Shown here one piece after another: positions 47,065 through 57,100 of a stretch of 64,000 bases of DNA (the stretch's first letter is position 1; each line of letters opens with the position of its first letter). The DNA comes from Leeuwenhoekiella sp. MAR_2009_132 (lineage in GTDB: Bacteria; Bacteroidota; Bacteroidia; Flavobacteriales; Flavobacteriaceae): the NCBI RefSeq assembly GCF_000687915.1, contig NZ_JHZY01000002.1, positions 620,001-684,000 on the forward strand, read 5' to 3'. The notes beneath the pieces were generated by a model. The model saw only the letters and a list, made by a program, of their open reading frames with translations. It was not told the origin of the DNA and ran no database searches. A program made the position numbers and the translations under genes.

Positions 47065-50058
47065 TTATAATGAGACGTTAAGTCCCAGTGAAAAGGTGCG
47101 TACTACCGGGTAGTTATTTATCCAATCGTCAGATCCTCTGGAGTATTGCGTACTTTCTGGATCCCAACCTTTCCAATCTGTCCAGGTATACAGGTTTCGT
47201 CCCGTTGCGTAGATCATTAAGTCACTAAGTCCTAATTTTTCTATTTTTTCTATAGGAAATCTGTAACTAAAGCGGATGTCTTTTAACCTTACAAAACTTG
47301 CGTCTTTAGGGTAGCCATAGCGTAATGTATTGCGATAGGTTAGCGAAGGGAACTCATTACTTTGATTTTCTGGAGTCCAGTAACCTACTTCTGTTGGGGT
47401 ATTTCTACGTGCCAGCTCATCACCATAATTAAGATCTGTATTTCTTTTTAAAACTCCTTGTACGGTTTGTAAGAAAATTGATAAATCAAAGTTCTTATAC
47501 GAGAATGTATTCGTAAGACCTCCCGTCCATTCAGGAAGAGAAGAGCCTAAATAGGTACGGTCATTTTCTGGATCTATAACACCGTCACCGTTGAGGTCTT
47601 CAAATTTAAGATCACCGGGATTTGCATTAAAAGTACCCGTATCTTCACCTTCTTGCCAAACACCTGCTAATTTATAATCGTAAATGGCACCTAATGATTT
47701 ACCTATAAACCAGCGGCTAGGTATGTCATCTTTACCATCACCATACAGATCTAAGATTTCATTTTTATAGGTTGAAAAGTTTACGTTTGTTTCCCATTTA
47801 AAATCACCGGTATTGATATTAGTAGAATTAATACTGAATTCAAATCCTCTGTTTTCTACTGCACCAATGTTTTCAATAATGTTACGGGTACCCGTTAAAG
47901 CAGGAATACTTCGGTTAAGTAGTAAATCTTTAGTTTTAGATTTATATACTTCAACAGAACCATTAATGCGGTTGTTCCATAAACCGAAATCTGCACCTAA
48001 ATTGCCAGAAGTGGTTGTTTCCCATTGTAGGTTAGGATTTCCTAAACCGTCTATAAAAGTACCGGTGTAAGCTTGCCCGCCAAAAGGATAAACCGTTGTT
48101 CCTGTTCTGGTTTGTGTTTGATTTATATCCACACCTCGGTTTCCGGTTTTACCGTAGGAGAATCGAAGTTTTAAATTATCTATGGCATCTGCATTTTCCA
48201 TAAACGATTCTTTGTGAATGTTCCACCCTAAAGCAGCAGATGGGAATACACCATATTTACTCGTATTTGCTCCAAAAGCAGAATACCCGTCACGACGTAC
48301 CGTGGCAGTAACTAAGTATTTACTGTCATAATTATAGTTTACACGACCCATTTGAGAAACCAGGGTTGAAAGTGTGCTGTAGTTACGATTAGGATCTGCA
48401 GATAAAACTTCGGCAGCAGAGATGCGGTTAAATGATAATTGATCATTTACAAAACCTACGCCGGTTAATTCTTCTCTAAAGAAGTCATTAGACTGTGCGC
48501 TGTAAAGGGCAGTAAAATCTAGATTGTGTTTACCAAAACTTTTAGCATACTTTAGAATATTTTCTACAATCCATACTTTTTCTTCATCACCACCTATTAC
48601 AGCAGTCCCACGGTTATCATTTGCCGCTCTACCTTTATAGGTTTTGTATGAATACGGATTGATGGTGTATGATGCATTTACGCGATACGATAAACCTTCT
48701 AAAAAGGCAGGAGTAATTTCGGCAAAAACATTCCCAGAAAGGGTGCGCTCGCGTACTTCACGATCTGTGGTTAAACCTAATAATGGGTTTTCATATAACA
48801 ACTCAGGTAACATAGGGTTTATAATAAGTTGACCATTCTCGTCATAAGGTACAGAGTAGGGGCTCATAGCTGTTGCAAGCAATAAATTTGCACGGCCGCC
48901 GTCAAAGTTATTATTAGCAAAAAATGTGTTTAAACCTACTTTTAAATAATCTGTGATTTCAACATCCAGATTAGAACGTAGTGTAAGTTTTTCATAATCA
49001 TAACCTTTTATAACACCTTGCTGATCTAGGTAGCCACCAGATACAAAATACTTTACTTTCTCACTACCACCGCGTATACTTAAATTGTGTTCCTGAATAA
49101 TTCCTGATTGTGTTACTTCTTTAAACCAGTCTGTAGTTCTGCCTGCGTCATAGTTTTCTATTTCGCTCTGATTCTCTAAAACTCGATCTTGTGTAGCACC
49201 GGGATTGTTCTGACTAAAGAAGTCTGCATACTTTTGTACATATGCATCTGGACCTAAAGGTTTAAGAACGTTAGCAAATTCTTCTACGGCTACATAAGTG
49301 CTGTAATTAATAATAGGTTCACCACTCACCCCTCTTTTGGTTTGTATAAGTATTACACCATTTGACCCACGGGTACCATAAATCGCAACAGCAGATGCAT
49401 CTTTTAAAATCTGAATAGACTTAATATCTCGTGTATTGATGTCATTTAACGTTCCTGTAAAGGGAATCCCGTCAAGAACAATAAACGGACTTGTACTTCC
49501 TGTGATAGAATTTACGCCACGTACTTGTATTTCACCACTAGATCCCGGCACAGATGAATTCTGACTAATATTTAAACCGGCAGTAGTACCTTGAATCGCT
49601 TGTGTGACGTTAGTTACCGGTAAATTTTCCAGTCGGTCTTCTGGTACAGAAGAAACAGATCCTGTCACATCAGAACGTTTTTGGCTACCATAACCTACGA
49701 CAACGATTTCGTCTAGAGCGCCAATATTTTCTTCAAGAGCGACATTAATTTCTGATTTTCCATTTACAGGAATTTCCAAAGTTTTCATTCCTACATACGA
49801 GAATACTAAAACTGCATTTTCTGAAGAGGTATTCAGCTCATACTTACCGTCAAAATCTGTTGTCGTTCCCGTTGAAGTACCTTTTACTAGAACAGTAACT
49901 CCGGGAAGGGGCATACCATCTGCTGCAATAGTAACCGTACCTGTAATTTTTTGCTGTAAACCTTCAGACCCTGTTGTTAAAGCCATCGCGGGATAGCTTA
50001 AAACCAACAGCAGACAGAAAATCATTGAAGATTTAAAGCGCGTTAATTTTTGTTTCAT
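47065..50058 (-). CDS. SusC/RagA-family TonB-dependent outer-membrane transporter
   Basis: 997 residues. Signal peptide, then a carboxypeptidase-like domain (KITGTVTIAADGMPLPGVTV, GTTTDFDGKYEL), a TonB-box region DEIVVVGYGSQKR, the plug domain (QGTTAGLNISQNSSVPGSSG, IFVLDGIPF-like, SIQILKDASAVAIYGTRGSN) and a beta barrel ending in a short strand with VVRTFSLGLNVSL. It imports glycan with its SusD partner, which follows in the same operon. Its promoter must be in 50059-50540, shared divergently with the GH43 gene. Confidence 0.94.
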   Translation of the reverse strand: MKQKLTRFKSSMIFCLLLVLSYPAMALTTGSEGLQQKITGTVTIAADGMPLPGVTVLVKGTSTGTTTDFDGKYELNTSSENAVLVFSYVGMKTLEIPVNGKSEINVALEENIGALDEIVVVGYGSQKRSDVTGSVSSVPEDRLENLPVTNVTQAIQGTTAGLNISQNSSVPGSSGEIQVRGVNSITGSTSPFIVLDGIPFTGTLNDINTRDIKSIQILKDASAVAIYGTRGSNGVILIQTKRGVSGEPIINYSTYVAVEEFANVLKPLGPDAYVQKYADFFSQNNPGATQDRVLENQSEIENYDAGRTTDWFKEVTQSGIIQEHNLSIRGGSEKVKYFVSGGYLDQQGVIKGYDYEKLTLRSNLDVEITDYLKVGLNTFFANNNFDGGRANLLLATAMSPYSVPYDENGQLIINPMLPELLYENPLLGLTTDREVRERTLSGNVFAEITPAFLEGLSYRVNASYTINPYSYKTYKGRAANDNRGTAVIGGDEEKVWIVENILKYAKSFGKHNLDFTALYSAQSNDFFREELTGVGFVNDQLSFNRISAAEVLSADPNRNYSTLSTLVSQMGRVNYNYDSKYLVTATVRRDGYSAFGANTSKYGVFPSAALGWNIHKESFMENADAIDNLKLRFSYGKTGNRGVDINQTQTRTGTTVYPFGGQAYTGTFIDGLGNPNLQWETTTSGNLGADFGLWNNRINGSVEVYKSKTKDLLLNRSIPALTGTRNIIENIGAVENRGFEFSINSTNINTGDFKWETNVNFSTYKNEILDLYGDGKDDIPSRWFIGKSLGAIYDYKLAGVWQEGEDTGTFNANPGDLKFEDLNGDGVIDPENDRTYLGSSLPEWTGGLTNTFSYKNFDLSIFLQTVQGVLKRNTDLNYGDELARRNTPTEVGYWTPENQSNEFPSLTYRNTLRYGYPKDASFVRLKDIRFSYRFPIEKIEKLGLSDLMIYATGRNLYTWTDWKGWDPESTQYSRGSDDWINNYPVVRTFSLGLNVSL

Positions 50059-50097
50059 AAAGTGAAAAATTAAAAATGAATACTATTAAATTGAAGG

Positions 50098-50120
50098 TTA
50101 AATGTATAAATAACATTTAA
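50098..50120. promoter_or_regulatory. Inverted repeat 1, candidate operator
   Basis: TTAAATGT-N7-ACATTTAA, 8-bp perfect arms, 40 bp upstream of the susC start codon. Same core (AAATGT-N7-ACATTT) as the repeat at 50329-50357. It could be bound by the AraC-type domain of the HTCS protein at 52764-56843; inference. Confidence 0.4.
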
Positions 50121-50328
50121 TATGTGATTCATTTTTTCAGTTTATTTTTTTTACGTTCCTATTTAAGATGACGCCAACAGGTATAACAGATGCGAGGTTT
50201 TTATACCGAAATGCTAAAACGTTTTATCTTATTAATTAATTGAGTGATTGATTTGCAGACTAATAGAACTTTCACAAAAAATTTACTATCAAAAGAGAAA
50301 ATTGAAACTGGATAAATAATATTTTTTC

Positions 50329-50357
50329 AATATAAATGTAAAAAACACATTTATATT
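50329..50357. promoter_or_regulatory. Inverted repeat 2, candidate operator
   Basis: AATATAAATGT-N7-ACATTTATATT, 11-bp perfect arms. It lies 184 bp upstream of the GH43 start. Shared half-site and gap with the repeat at 50098-50120 argue against chance. Confidence 0.42.
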
Positions 50358-50540
50358 TGTTTATTTTGTTACTTTCCCATTTACTGAAAAATGTAGAATG
50401 ATTTGAAAAGGTCAAATTTTGAGTCGTGTATACACAGTAATCGATACTAAGTAGTTTTTAGCTTGCTTTAAAATTAAAAGTTGTTTCATTTTATGCCTCA
50501 TGATTTATTTCTAAGGCCATTTACTAATTAATTTCTTAAT

Positions 50541-52700
50541 ATGTTATCATTAAAAATTTCGTTTATCGCACTGGCCAGTTTGGTATTTTCGTGCTCAAAC
50601 CCTACGGTGCCTGCACAGAAAACAGCGTATTTATTTACTTATTTTACCGGTAATGCAGAAGGTGAGGAGGCCGTGCATTATGGGCTTAGTAGAGATGGTT
50701 ATAATTTTTATGCCTTAAATGATGACCAACCCATTGTAAGTACACAACGTATTAGCGAGACTGGCGGTGTACGCGACCCTCATATTTTAAGAGGCACAAA
50801 TGATGCTAACTTCTATATGGTACTTACCGATTTAAAGACCGATAATGGATGGAGCAATACAGGAATCATTCTGGCAAAGTCACCAGATTTAGTAAGCTGG
50901 GAAACAACGGTTATCGATCTTGCAAAAACATTTCCCGAGTTTTCAGATATAACCCGCGCCTGGGCTCCACAAACCATTTATGATGAGGCTGCCGGTAAGT
51001 ATATGATCTATTTTTCAATGCTTCAGCCGGGAAGCTATGACAAGATTTATTATGCCTACATCAATAAAGAGTTCACCGCTTTAGAAGAAGCACCAAAACA
51101 GCTTTTTTATAGCCCCGATGAGAAATCGTGTATAGATGGAGATATCATAAGTAAAGATGGTAAGTTCTATTTGTTTTATAAAACGGAAGGGACTGCGACA
51201 AAAGGTATCCGCGTTGCGGTATCAGACCGTCTTACCGGCGACTATATCCCTAAAGAAGGCTATGTAGATCAAACCGATAGAGCAGTAGAAGGCTCTAGCG
51301 TATTTAAGATGATAAATAGTGACACGTATATATTGTTATATGATATGTATATAGATGGTAAATATCAATTTGCCGAAAGTACAGATTTACTCAACTTTAA
51401 GGCGTTGGGAGCAGATAAAATCTCTATGAATTTTCATCCGCGTCACGGGACGATTATTCCCATAACTGAAGAAGAATCTACGCGCTTATTAAAAGCATTT
51501 CCTTCTAAAGACTTACCCTTAATTTTAGGAAGCCAGGCAACTGCTGTAAGACAGCAAAATATAGTTGTTGACCCGGTTCAAAAATCTGTATACCTTCCTA
51601 TACGGGTAGATAGCAGTTTACAAAATTTAGATGCGCAGTTGATTACGTTTCCGGGAGTGACATTAGAAGAAACAGGTGCTCAGGATTTCTCAAAAGGAGC
51701 TGTGCCGTATACTGTGTTATTGCCTGATGGCGAAAAAGTAACCTATACCGTTGAAGCGGCTGTTGCTAAAAACCCGGCATTAGATGGCTTTTACGCAGAC
51801 CCCGAAATTATCTATTCAAATACAGATAAAAAATTTTATCTCTATCCTACCAGTGATGGTTTTGATGGCTGGTCTGGCACCTACTTTAAAACTTTTTCCT
51901 CTGAAGATTTAGTACACTGGCAGGATGAAGGTGTTATTCTTGATTTAAAGAAAGATGTATCCTGGGCAGATCGCAATGCTTGGGCACCGTGTATTGCAGA
52001 AAAAGAAATCGACGGTAAGCTGAAGTATTTTTATTACTTCTCAGCAGCACAAAACATAGGAGTTGCTGTATCAGATAATCCTGCAGGTCCTTTTACAGAT
52101 AAGGGTACTGCTTTTATTAGTGAGAAACCGGCGGCAATAAAACGTGGTGGCGGCCAAATTATAGATCCAGATGTTTTTACAGATCCTGTGAGTGGTAAGT
52201 GTTATTTTTATTGGGGTAATGGGTATATGGGAGCTGCAGAACTCAATGAGGATATGCTCTCCTTAAAAGAAGAAACAATTGTAGAATTAACTCCAGACGG
52301 CACTTATAGAGAAGGTACAGAAGTGTTTTACAGAAACGGAATTTATTACTTCCTGTGGTCAGAAGATGACACTCGTAGTCCAGACTATCGCGTGCGGTAT
52401 GCAACAGCTAAATCGCCTTTAGGACCTTTAACCATACCAGAATCTAATATGGTGATTAAAAAAGATGAAGCAAACCAAATTTATGGCACAGGGCATAACT
52501 CGGTAATCAATGTTCCGGGTACTGATGACTGGTATATTGTTTATCATAGATTTACGCGACCACGCGGCCTGGCAATGGGTGGTGCTGCAGGATTTCACAG
52601 AGAGGTTGCAATAGACAAACTTACATTTGCAGAAGACGGCTCTATACTTGAAGTTACCCCAACATTAGAAGGTATTAACCCGGTAAGTGTAGTTAAATAA
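50541..52700 (+). CDS. Tandem GH43-family glycoside hydrolase, lipoprotein
   Basis: 719 residues. Signal MLSLKISFIALASLVFSCSN with lipobox VFSC. Two five-bladed propeller units of the GH43 type: the first (~30-320) with GGVRDPHILRGTN, AWAPQTIYDEAAGKYMIYFS and SCIDGDIISKDGKFYLFY; the second (~410-719) with DGFYADPEIIYSN, WAPCIAEKEI, DPDVFTDPVSGKCYF and YREGTEVFYRNGIYYFLW. These contain the catalytic Asp/Glu positions of alpha-L-arabinofuranosidases and beta-xylosidases. It probably trims side chains of arabinan or arabinoxylan at the surface or in the periplasm. Ends at a strong terminator. Confidence 0.87.
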   Translation: MLSLKISFIALASLVFSCSNPTVPAQKTAYLFTYFTGNAEGEEAVHYGLSRDGYNFYALNDDQPIVSTQRISETGGVRDPHILRGTNDANFYMVLTDLKTDNGWSNTGIILAKSPDLVSWETTVIDLAKTFPEFSDITRAWAPQTIYDEAAGKYMIYFSMLQPGSYDKIYYAYINKEFTALEEAPKQLFYSPDEKSCIDGDIISKDGKFYLFYKTEGTATKGIRVAVSDRLTGDYIPKEGYVDQTDRAVEGSSVFKMINSDTYILLYDMYIDGKYQFAESTDLLNFKALGADKISMNFHPRHGTIIPITEEESTRLLKAFPSKDLPLILGSQATAVRQQNIVVDPVQKSVYLPIRVDSSLQNLDAQLITFPGVTLEETGAQDFSKGAVPYTVLLPDGEKVTYTVEAAVAKNPALDGFYADPEIIYSNTDKKFYLYPTSDGFDGWSGTYFKTFSSEDLVHWQDEGVILDLKKDVSWADRNAWAPCIAEKEIDGKLKYFYYFSAAQNIGVAVSDNPAGPFTDKGTAFISEKPAAIKRGGGQIIDPDVFTDPVSGKCYFYWGNGYMGAAELNEDMLSLKEETIVELTPDGTYREGTEVFYRNGIYYFLWSEDDTRSPDYRVRYATAKSPLGPLTIPESNMVIKKDEANQIYGTGHNSVINVPGTDDWYIVYHRFTRPRGLAMGGAAGFHREVAIDKLTFAEDGSILEVTPTLEGINPVSVVK

Positions 52701-52730
52701 GTAGTTTATCATTATTCTCAACTGAATTAA

Positions 52731-52764
52731 AAAAAGCCCTTTACTTCACGTAAAGGGCTTTTTT
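52731..52764. terminator. Two-way intrinsic terminator
   Basis: AAGCCCTTTAC-TTCAC-GTAAAGGGCTT, an 11-bp perfect stem with A and T runs on either side, between the converging GH43 and HTCS genes. Confidence 0.92.
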
Positions 52765-55700
52765 TATTTAAGTGTAGACGGGGTTTTGCCGTATTTCTCC
52801 TTAAAAATTTTTCTAAAATATTTTGCGTCTGCAAAGCCTACTTCAAAAGCAGCCTGAGATACGGTAAAATTCTCTTTTTCGATAAGATGTGCGGCGCGTT
52901 CTATTTTTAAATTACGTATGTATTCATTAATATTCTGACCCGTTATAGCTTTTATTTTACGGAATAAAGACGACCTACTCATACCTATTTCTTCAGATAC
53001 AACTTCTACAGTTTTTATGCCCTGCTGCATATTGTCGTAAACCGCAGTATGAAATTCTTCCAGAAACTTTTTCTCTATCTGTAGAAGTTTTCGGTCTGCA
53101 TCATCCTGATTTGAGTCTTCATTAGCGTTTTTTGAAAATCCTTCTAATAGTTTTTTACGGGTTGCGATTAAATTTTCAATACGGGCTCTTAAAACCTGCA
53201 CATTGAAGGGTTTAACCATATAATCATCTGCGCCTTCAGTATAACCCGTTTCAATCATTTCAAAATTACTTTTAGCAGAAAGTAAAATTATAGGTATGTG
53301 AGAAGTTTCTTTATTGTTTTTAAGGAAATGACACAAATCAATGCCTGTTTTTACAGGCATCATAATATCGCTTATAATCAAATCTGGTATGTATTTAGTA
53401 GCCTGTTGAATTCCTTCCTCGCCATTCTCTGCATGAATTAAATCGTATTTAAAAGCTAATGCACTATCTAGAAACTCAAGTATATCTGGATTGTCATCTA
53501 TAAGCAGTATGAGTTTACGTGCATTTTCAGTTTGTACCAGCAGATTATTTACGGTAGTTTTTTCAATAGATATATCTGCATCTTTAATGCGTTGCTCAAC
53601 CGCTTTTTTATTAAATAAGGCATTGGGACTGTTTTCTAAAAAGGCATCAATTAAACGGTCATCTTTAGGTAGGGTGAGTGTAAATGTGCTTCCTATACCT
53701 GGATTGCTCGTCACATCCAATTTACCGTTGTGTAACTCTGCAAAACGTTTTGAAAGCGCAAGACCAATGCCGGTACCATCTTTTTTTACAGATGTGTTAG
53801 ATTGATAATACCATTCAAAAATATGATTTAGATCGTCTGCCCTAATTCCACTTCCAGAATCACTTATACTTAAATATATAGACGTATCATCTTGCGTAAA
53901 ACTTACCTTGATTTGACCGTCTTTAGTTGTATACTTTATGGCGTTTGAAAGTAAATTATTTATGATGATATGCAATTTTTCGAGATCACAATAAAATTTA
54001 ATAGGGTTTTGTGGCATCGTGACCGTCAAATTTATGTTCTTCTTCTTCAATAGTGGTTTATACGTAGCGAGCCATTTAGTTATATGTTTTGAAAGATTAT
54101 ACTCATTAAGATTAAGTTTACTCAGACCTTCTTCACTTTTTCTAAACTCAAGCAACTTGTTGATGAATTGTAATAAATTATTTGCATTACGCTTAATCAA
54201 CTTTAAACTATTGCGCTGTTCTTTCTGTTTGATTTCCTCAAGTAAAGTTTCTAAGGGTGCAAGTATGAGGGTGAGTGGTGTTTTGAGTTCGTGCGAAAAA
54301 CCCGTATAAAACCGTATGCGTTCTTCGTTTAAGTCCTGTTCTAGCTGGCGTTGCTTTTTTTCAAAGAGCAAGGAGTTTTTGAGTTTGATACGTTCTGAAT
54401 AATATCTAAGACCTGCAGTAATTAAAATAATAGATGTGATTATATAGAAGATATAGGCAGGTAAAGTTTTCCAAAAGGGTGGGAGAATGGTGATTTTAAA
54501 TTCTTTATAGTAAGGGGATTCAACATCAGACTCTGCAACTATTTTTAACGTATAATCACCAGGAGGGATGTTGCTGAAATTTATGCGGTTAGAATTTTTT
54601 AAACTGGTCCAGAATTCATTATATCCTTCTAGATTGTAGGAGTAATTTACATTGTCTGCAAAAGGAAATTTTAAACTCGTAAAATCTAATGAAAAATTAT
54701 TTTGATTATGTTTGAGTATCAATTGGTCGCTATATGCAATTGACTCTTTTAAAATTGCGTTCTCATCTTGTGACTCAACAGCTATATCTGTATTGAATAT
54801 AGACAGGTTTTTTATAATAATGCTATTAGTTGTGCGCTGCACATTTAGTTCTTCAGGTTTAAAAATAGTAAGACCTTTATTACCGCCAAAATACATAAAA
54901 CCAGAACTGCTTTTTAATGCGGCTCCTATATTATATTCACTCTTCTGTATATTATTAAACGAATTAATATTTTCTAATGTATGATCAATATAATTGTATT
55001 TGCTAATTCCTTTATAAGTACCTAACCATAGACTGCTGTCGTCATACATCGCCATGCTGTTGACTGTATTGTTACTTAGACCATCTTTTTCGGTAAGATT
55101 TAAAGCTTCAGTATCATCTCTATTAAAATGTATAATACCTCCGTATTTTAATCCTGCAACAATACTGTCATCATGTAATACCCAAATACAGAAAACAACA
55201 TTATTGGTCATTCCGCCAAGACTTCCATTAAAATAAGAATATGCCTCTTTGGTTTTAGGATTGTATCTCAAAACCCCATTTCCGTATGAAGCCATCCACA
55301 GGATTCCATGACGATCCATTTTAATGTCTCGTATATCCATTTTTGGGTAGATTACATCTAATGCTGATACATAGTCAAAGGTATCTTTAGTTGTATTGTA
55401 TTTATAAAGACCACCGCGGTTTGTACCAGCCCAAATATCATTGTTGAAATCCTGATAAACCACACGTACGTCATTACCGTCCTGAGTGTCTCCCTGCAAA
55501 TAATAGCTCCATTTTTGTGTAGCTAGATTGTACATATTGAGACCATCTCTGTAAGTTCCTATCCACAGGCGTTGTGCATTATCTCTAAGTGTAGCTTGTA
55601 CCTGATTTGATTTTAAGCCATTAGCGGTACTATAGACTGAATAGTTAAAATTACCGGTAACAGGATCATAAATATCTATACCTCCACCATCAGTACCTAA

Positions 55701-56843
55701 ATAAATTTTACCGGTAGCGCATTCTGAAATAGCACTTATACGATCATGAGCTAACTTTTGCGAACCTATAAGATCATTTTTAAGCAATTTTACAGGTTCG
55801 CCATCAGGATCAACAAAATTTAAACCCGCATTGGTGCCTATCCACATATAGCCTCTATGATCTTTAAAAATGGTATTTATGGTAGCATTGTAAATACTGC
55901 TTCCATCTTCTTTAGGCAAATATTTGCGTACAGAAAATCGCAAATCATCCTTAAGTAACAAATTTGGATTTATGATGTTAAGACCACCAGCATACGTACC
56001 TATCCAAATTTGACCGTAATTATCTTCTGCCACAGCATGTACCTGATTATTACTAAGCCCGTATTTTGTATTTGTTTCATTAAGACTTACCAAGCGTCCA
56101 TTAGGCGTTCTTACAGTCAAGCCATTATTAGTACCTATCCATAAATTATTATTGCTATCTACAAAAAGGCAATTGATCCAGTTAGATTTTGTTGTTTCAG
56201 TTTCAATAGCAATATGTTCTACCTTGAGGGTATTTAAATTGAGTTTATCTACACCCTTATCAAATGTACCTATCCAGATTATTGAATCTTGTTGGTTAGC
56301 AAGACTAGATATTTTTAAGGATGTTAAATGGTGCTCTCCTAGATATACTTCTTTATTAGTTTTATTAAAAATGTGTAAACCTTGATTATAAGCACCTATC
56401 ACTAAACGAGAGTCTTTTAACTCTACCAGCGAATTTATACTCAGACTTAAGGTAGGGTCTACTTCATTAAATAGTGTTAATTGCTCTTTACGTGGATTAT
56501 AATTATTTACACCACCATCTGTAGCTATTTTTATAGCGCCAGATTTACTAAGAATCAAATTTTGTATGTAGTTATTGCTTAAGGCAGAATTTTCTTTTCT
56601 AAAAATTTTAAACTCATTACCGTCATATTTATTTAAACCATCAGATGTGCCAATCCATAAAAAGCCGAGTGAATCTTCAACGATAGATTTTACAGTATTA
56701 TTTGACAGGCCTTTTTCGGTATCCAGATTATAAAAGCTAAGACGTCGCTCTAAAGGAAATTGATTCTTCAGATTCTCGGTTTGACCATAGAATGACCAGG
56801 AGAGAATGCATGAAAAAAACAGTAAGTATATTTTGTTTATCAT
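52764..56843 (-). CDS. Hybrid two-component sensor-regulator (HTCS)
   Basis: 1359 residues, one protein that is both sensor and transcription factor. Order: signal peptide; about 14 two-component propeller repeats (NTVKSIVEDSLGFLWIGTSD and many GxxWIGTxxG units) to ~690; a Y_Y_Y domain (~700-780, NYSYNLEGYNEFW); one membrane helix (~790-810); HisKA with the phosphorylated His in GFSHELKTPLTLI; HATPase_c (NNLLSNAIKYT, GTGIGLALSK); a receiver domain (LLIDDNPDIL, SDIMMPVKTG); and an AraC output domain ending KYGKTPSTLK. It senses an oligosaccharide in the periplasm and controls the neighbouring PUL. All catalytic motifs look intact. Confidence 0.95.
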   Translation of the reverse strand: MINKIYLLFFSCILSWSFYGQTENLKNQFPLERRLSFYNLDTEKGLSNNTVKSIVEDSLGFLWIGTSDGLNKYDGNEFKIFRKENSALSNNYIQNLILSKSGAIKIATDGGVNNYNPRKEQLTLFNEVDPTLSLSINSLVELKDSRLVIGAYNQGLHIFNKTNKEVYLGEHHLTSLKISSLANQQDSIIWIGTFDKGVDKLNLNTLKVEHIAIETETTKSNWINCLFVDSNNNLWIGTNNGLTVRTPNGRLVSLNETNTKYGLSNNQVHAVAEDNYGQIWIGTYAGGLNIINPNLLLKDDLRFSVRKYLPKEDGSSIYNATINTIFKDHRGYMWIGTNAGLNFVDPDGEPVKLLKNDLIGSQKLAHDRISAISECATGKIYLGTDGGGIDIYDPVTGNFNYSVYSTANGLKSNQVQATLRDNAQRLWIGTYRDGLNMYNLATQKWSYYLQGDTQDGNDVRVVYQDFNNDIWAGTNRGGLYKYNTTKDTFDYVSALDVIYPKMDIRDIKMDRHGILWMASYGNGVLRYNPKTKEAYSYFNGSLGGMTNNVVFCIWVLHDDSIVAGLKYGGIIHFNRDDTEALNLTEKDGLSNNTVNSMAMYDDSSLWLGTYKGISKYNYIDHTLENINSFNNIQKSEYNIGAALKSSSGFMYFGGNKGLTIFKPEELNVQRTTNSIIIKNLSIFNTDIAVESQDENAILKESIAYSDQLILKHNQNNFSLDFTSLKFPFADNVNYSYNLEGYNEFWTSLKNSNRINFSNIPPGDYTLKIVAESDVESPYYKEFKITILPPFWKTLPAYIFYIITSIILITAGLRYYSERIKLKNSLLFEKKQRQLEQDLNEERIRFYTGFSHELKTPLTLILAPLETLLEEIKQKEQRNSLKLIKRNANNLLQFINKLLEFRKSEEGLSKLNLNEYNLSKHITKWLATYKPLLKKKNINLTVTMPQNPIKFYCDLEKLHIIINNLLSNAIKYTTKDGQIKVSFTQDDTSIYLSISDSGSGIRADDLNHIFEWYYQSNTSVKKDGTGIGLALSKRFAELHNGKLDVTSNPGIGSTFTLTLPKDDRLIDAFLENSPNALFNKKAVEQRIKDADISIEKTTVNNLLVQTENARKLILLIDDNPDILEFLDSALAFKYDLIHAENGEEGIQQATKYIPDLIISDIMMPVKTGIDLCHFLKNNKETSHIPIILLSAKSNFEMIETGYTEGADDYMVKPFNVQVLRARIENLIATRKKLLEGFSKNANEDSNQDDADRKLLQIEKKFLEEFHTAVYDNMQQGIKTVEVVSEEIGMSRSSLFRKIKAITGQNINEYIRNLKIERAAHLIEKENFTVSQAAFEVGFADAKYFRKIFKEKYGKTPSTLK

Positions 56844-57100
56844 AAAAAAGTAAGCAAAATTTGATTTTTCGAATATCTTAATTTTTTCTTAAACTAAAAT
56901 GTTCTTTATAGTATCAGATCATAAAAAACTATTGATTCTAAAGGGTTTGAACGATTAACCCCCCTAAATTTAGCGATTAACCCCCTATTGTAATGCTTCG
57001 ATTTATAGAAAATTGTATAAGTAATTAACATTACTTTTTGATTTGACAATTTACGCTCAAATTAAGTGTGTAAATAACACAAAAATCATAATTCTTTAAG

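Larger units (their letters stand above)
50059..50540. promoter_or_regulatory. Divergent control region between susC and the GH43 gene
   Basis: 482 bp without a gene, very A+T rich. It should hold the promoters of susC (minus) and the tandem GH43 gene (plus). Two inverted repeats with the same half-site and the same 7-base gap stand out; they are listed separately. No convincing -33/-7 pair could be fixed by eye. Confidence 0.6.

Noticed and set aside
53491..56385. Several plus-strand frames opposite the HTCS gene
   Set aside because: All are shadows of the long minus-strand HTCS coding sequence, whose domains are continuous and intact.
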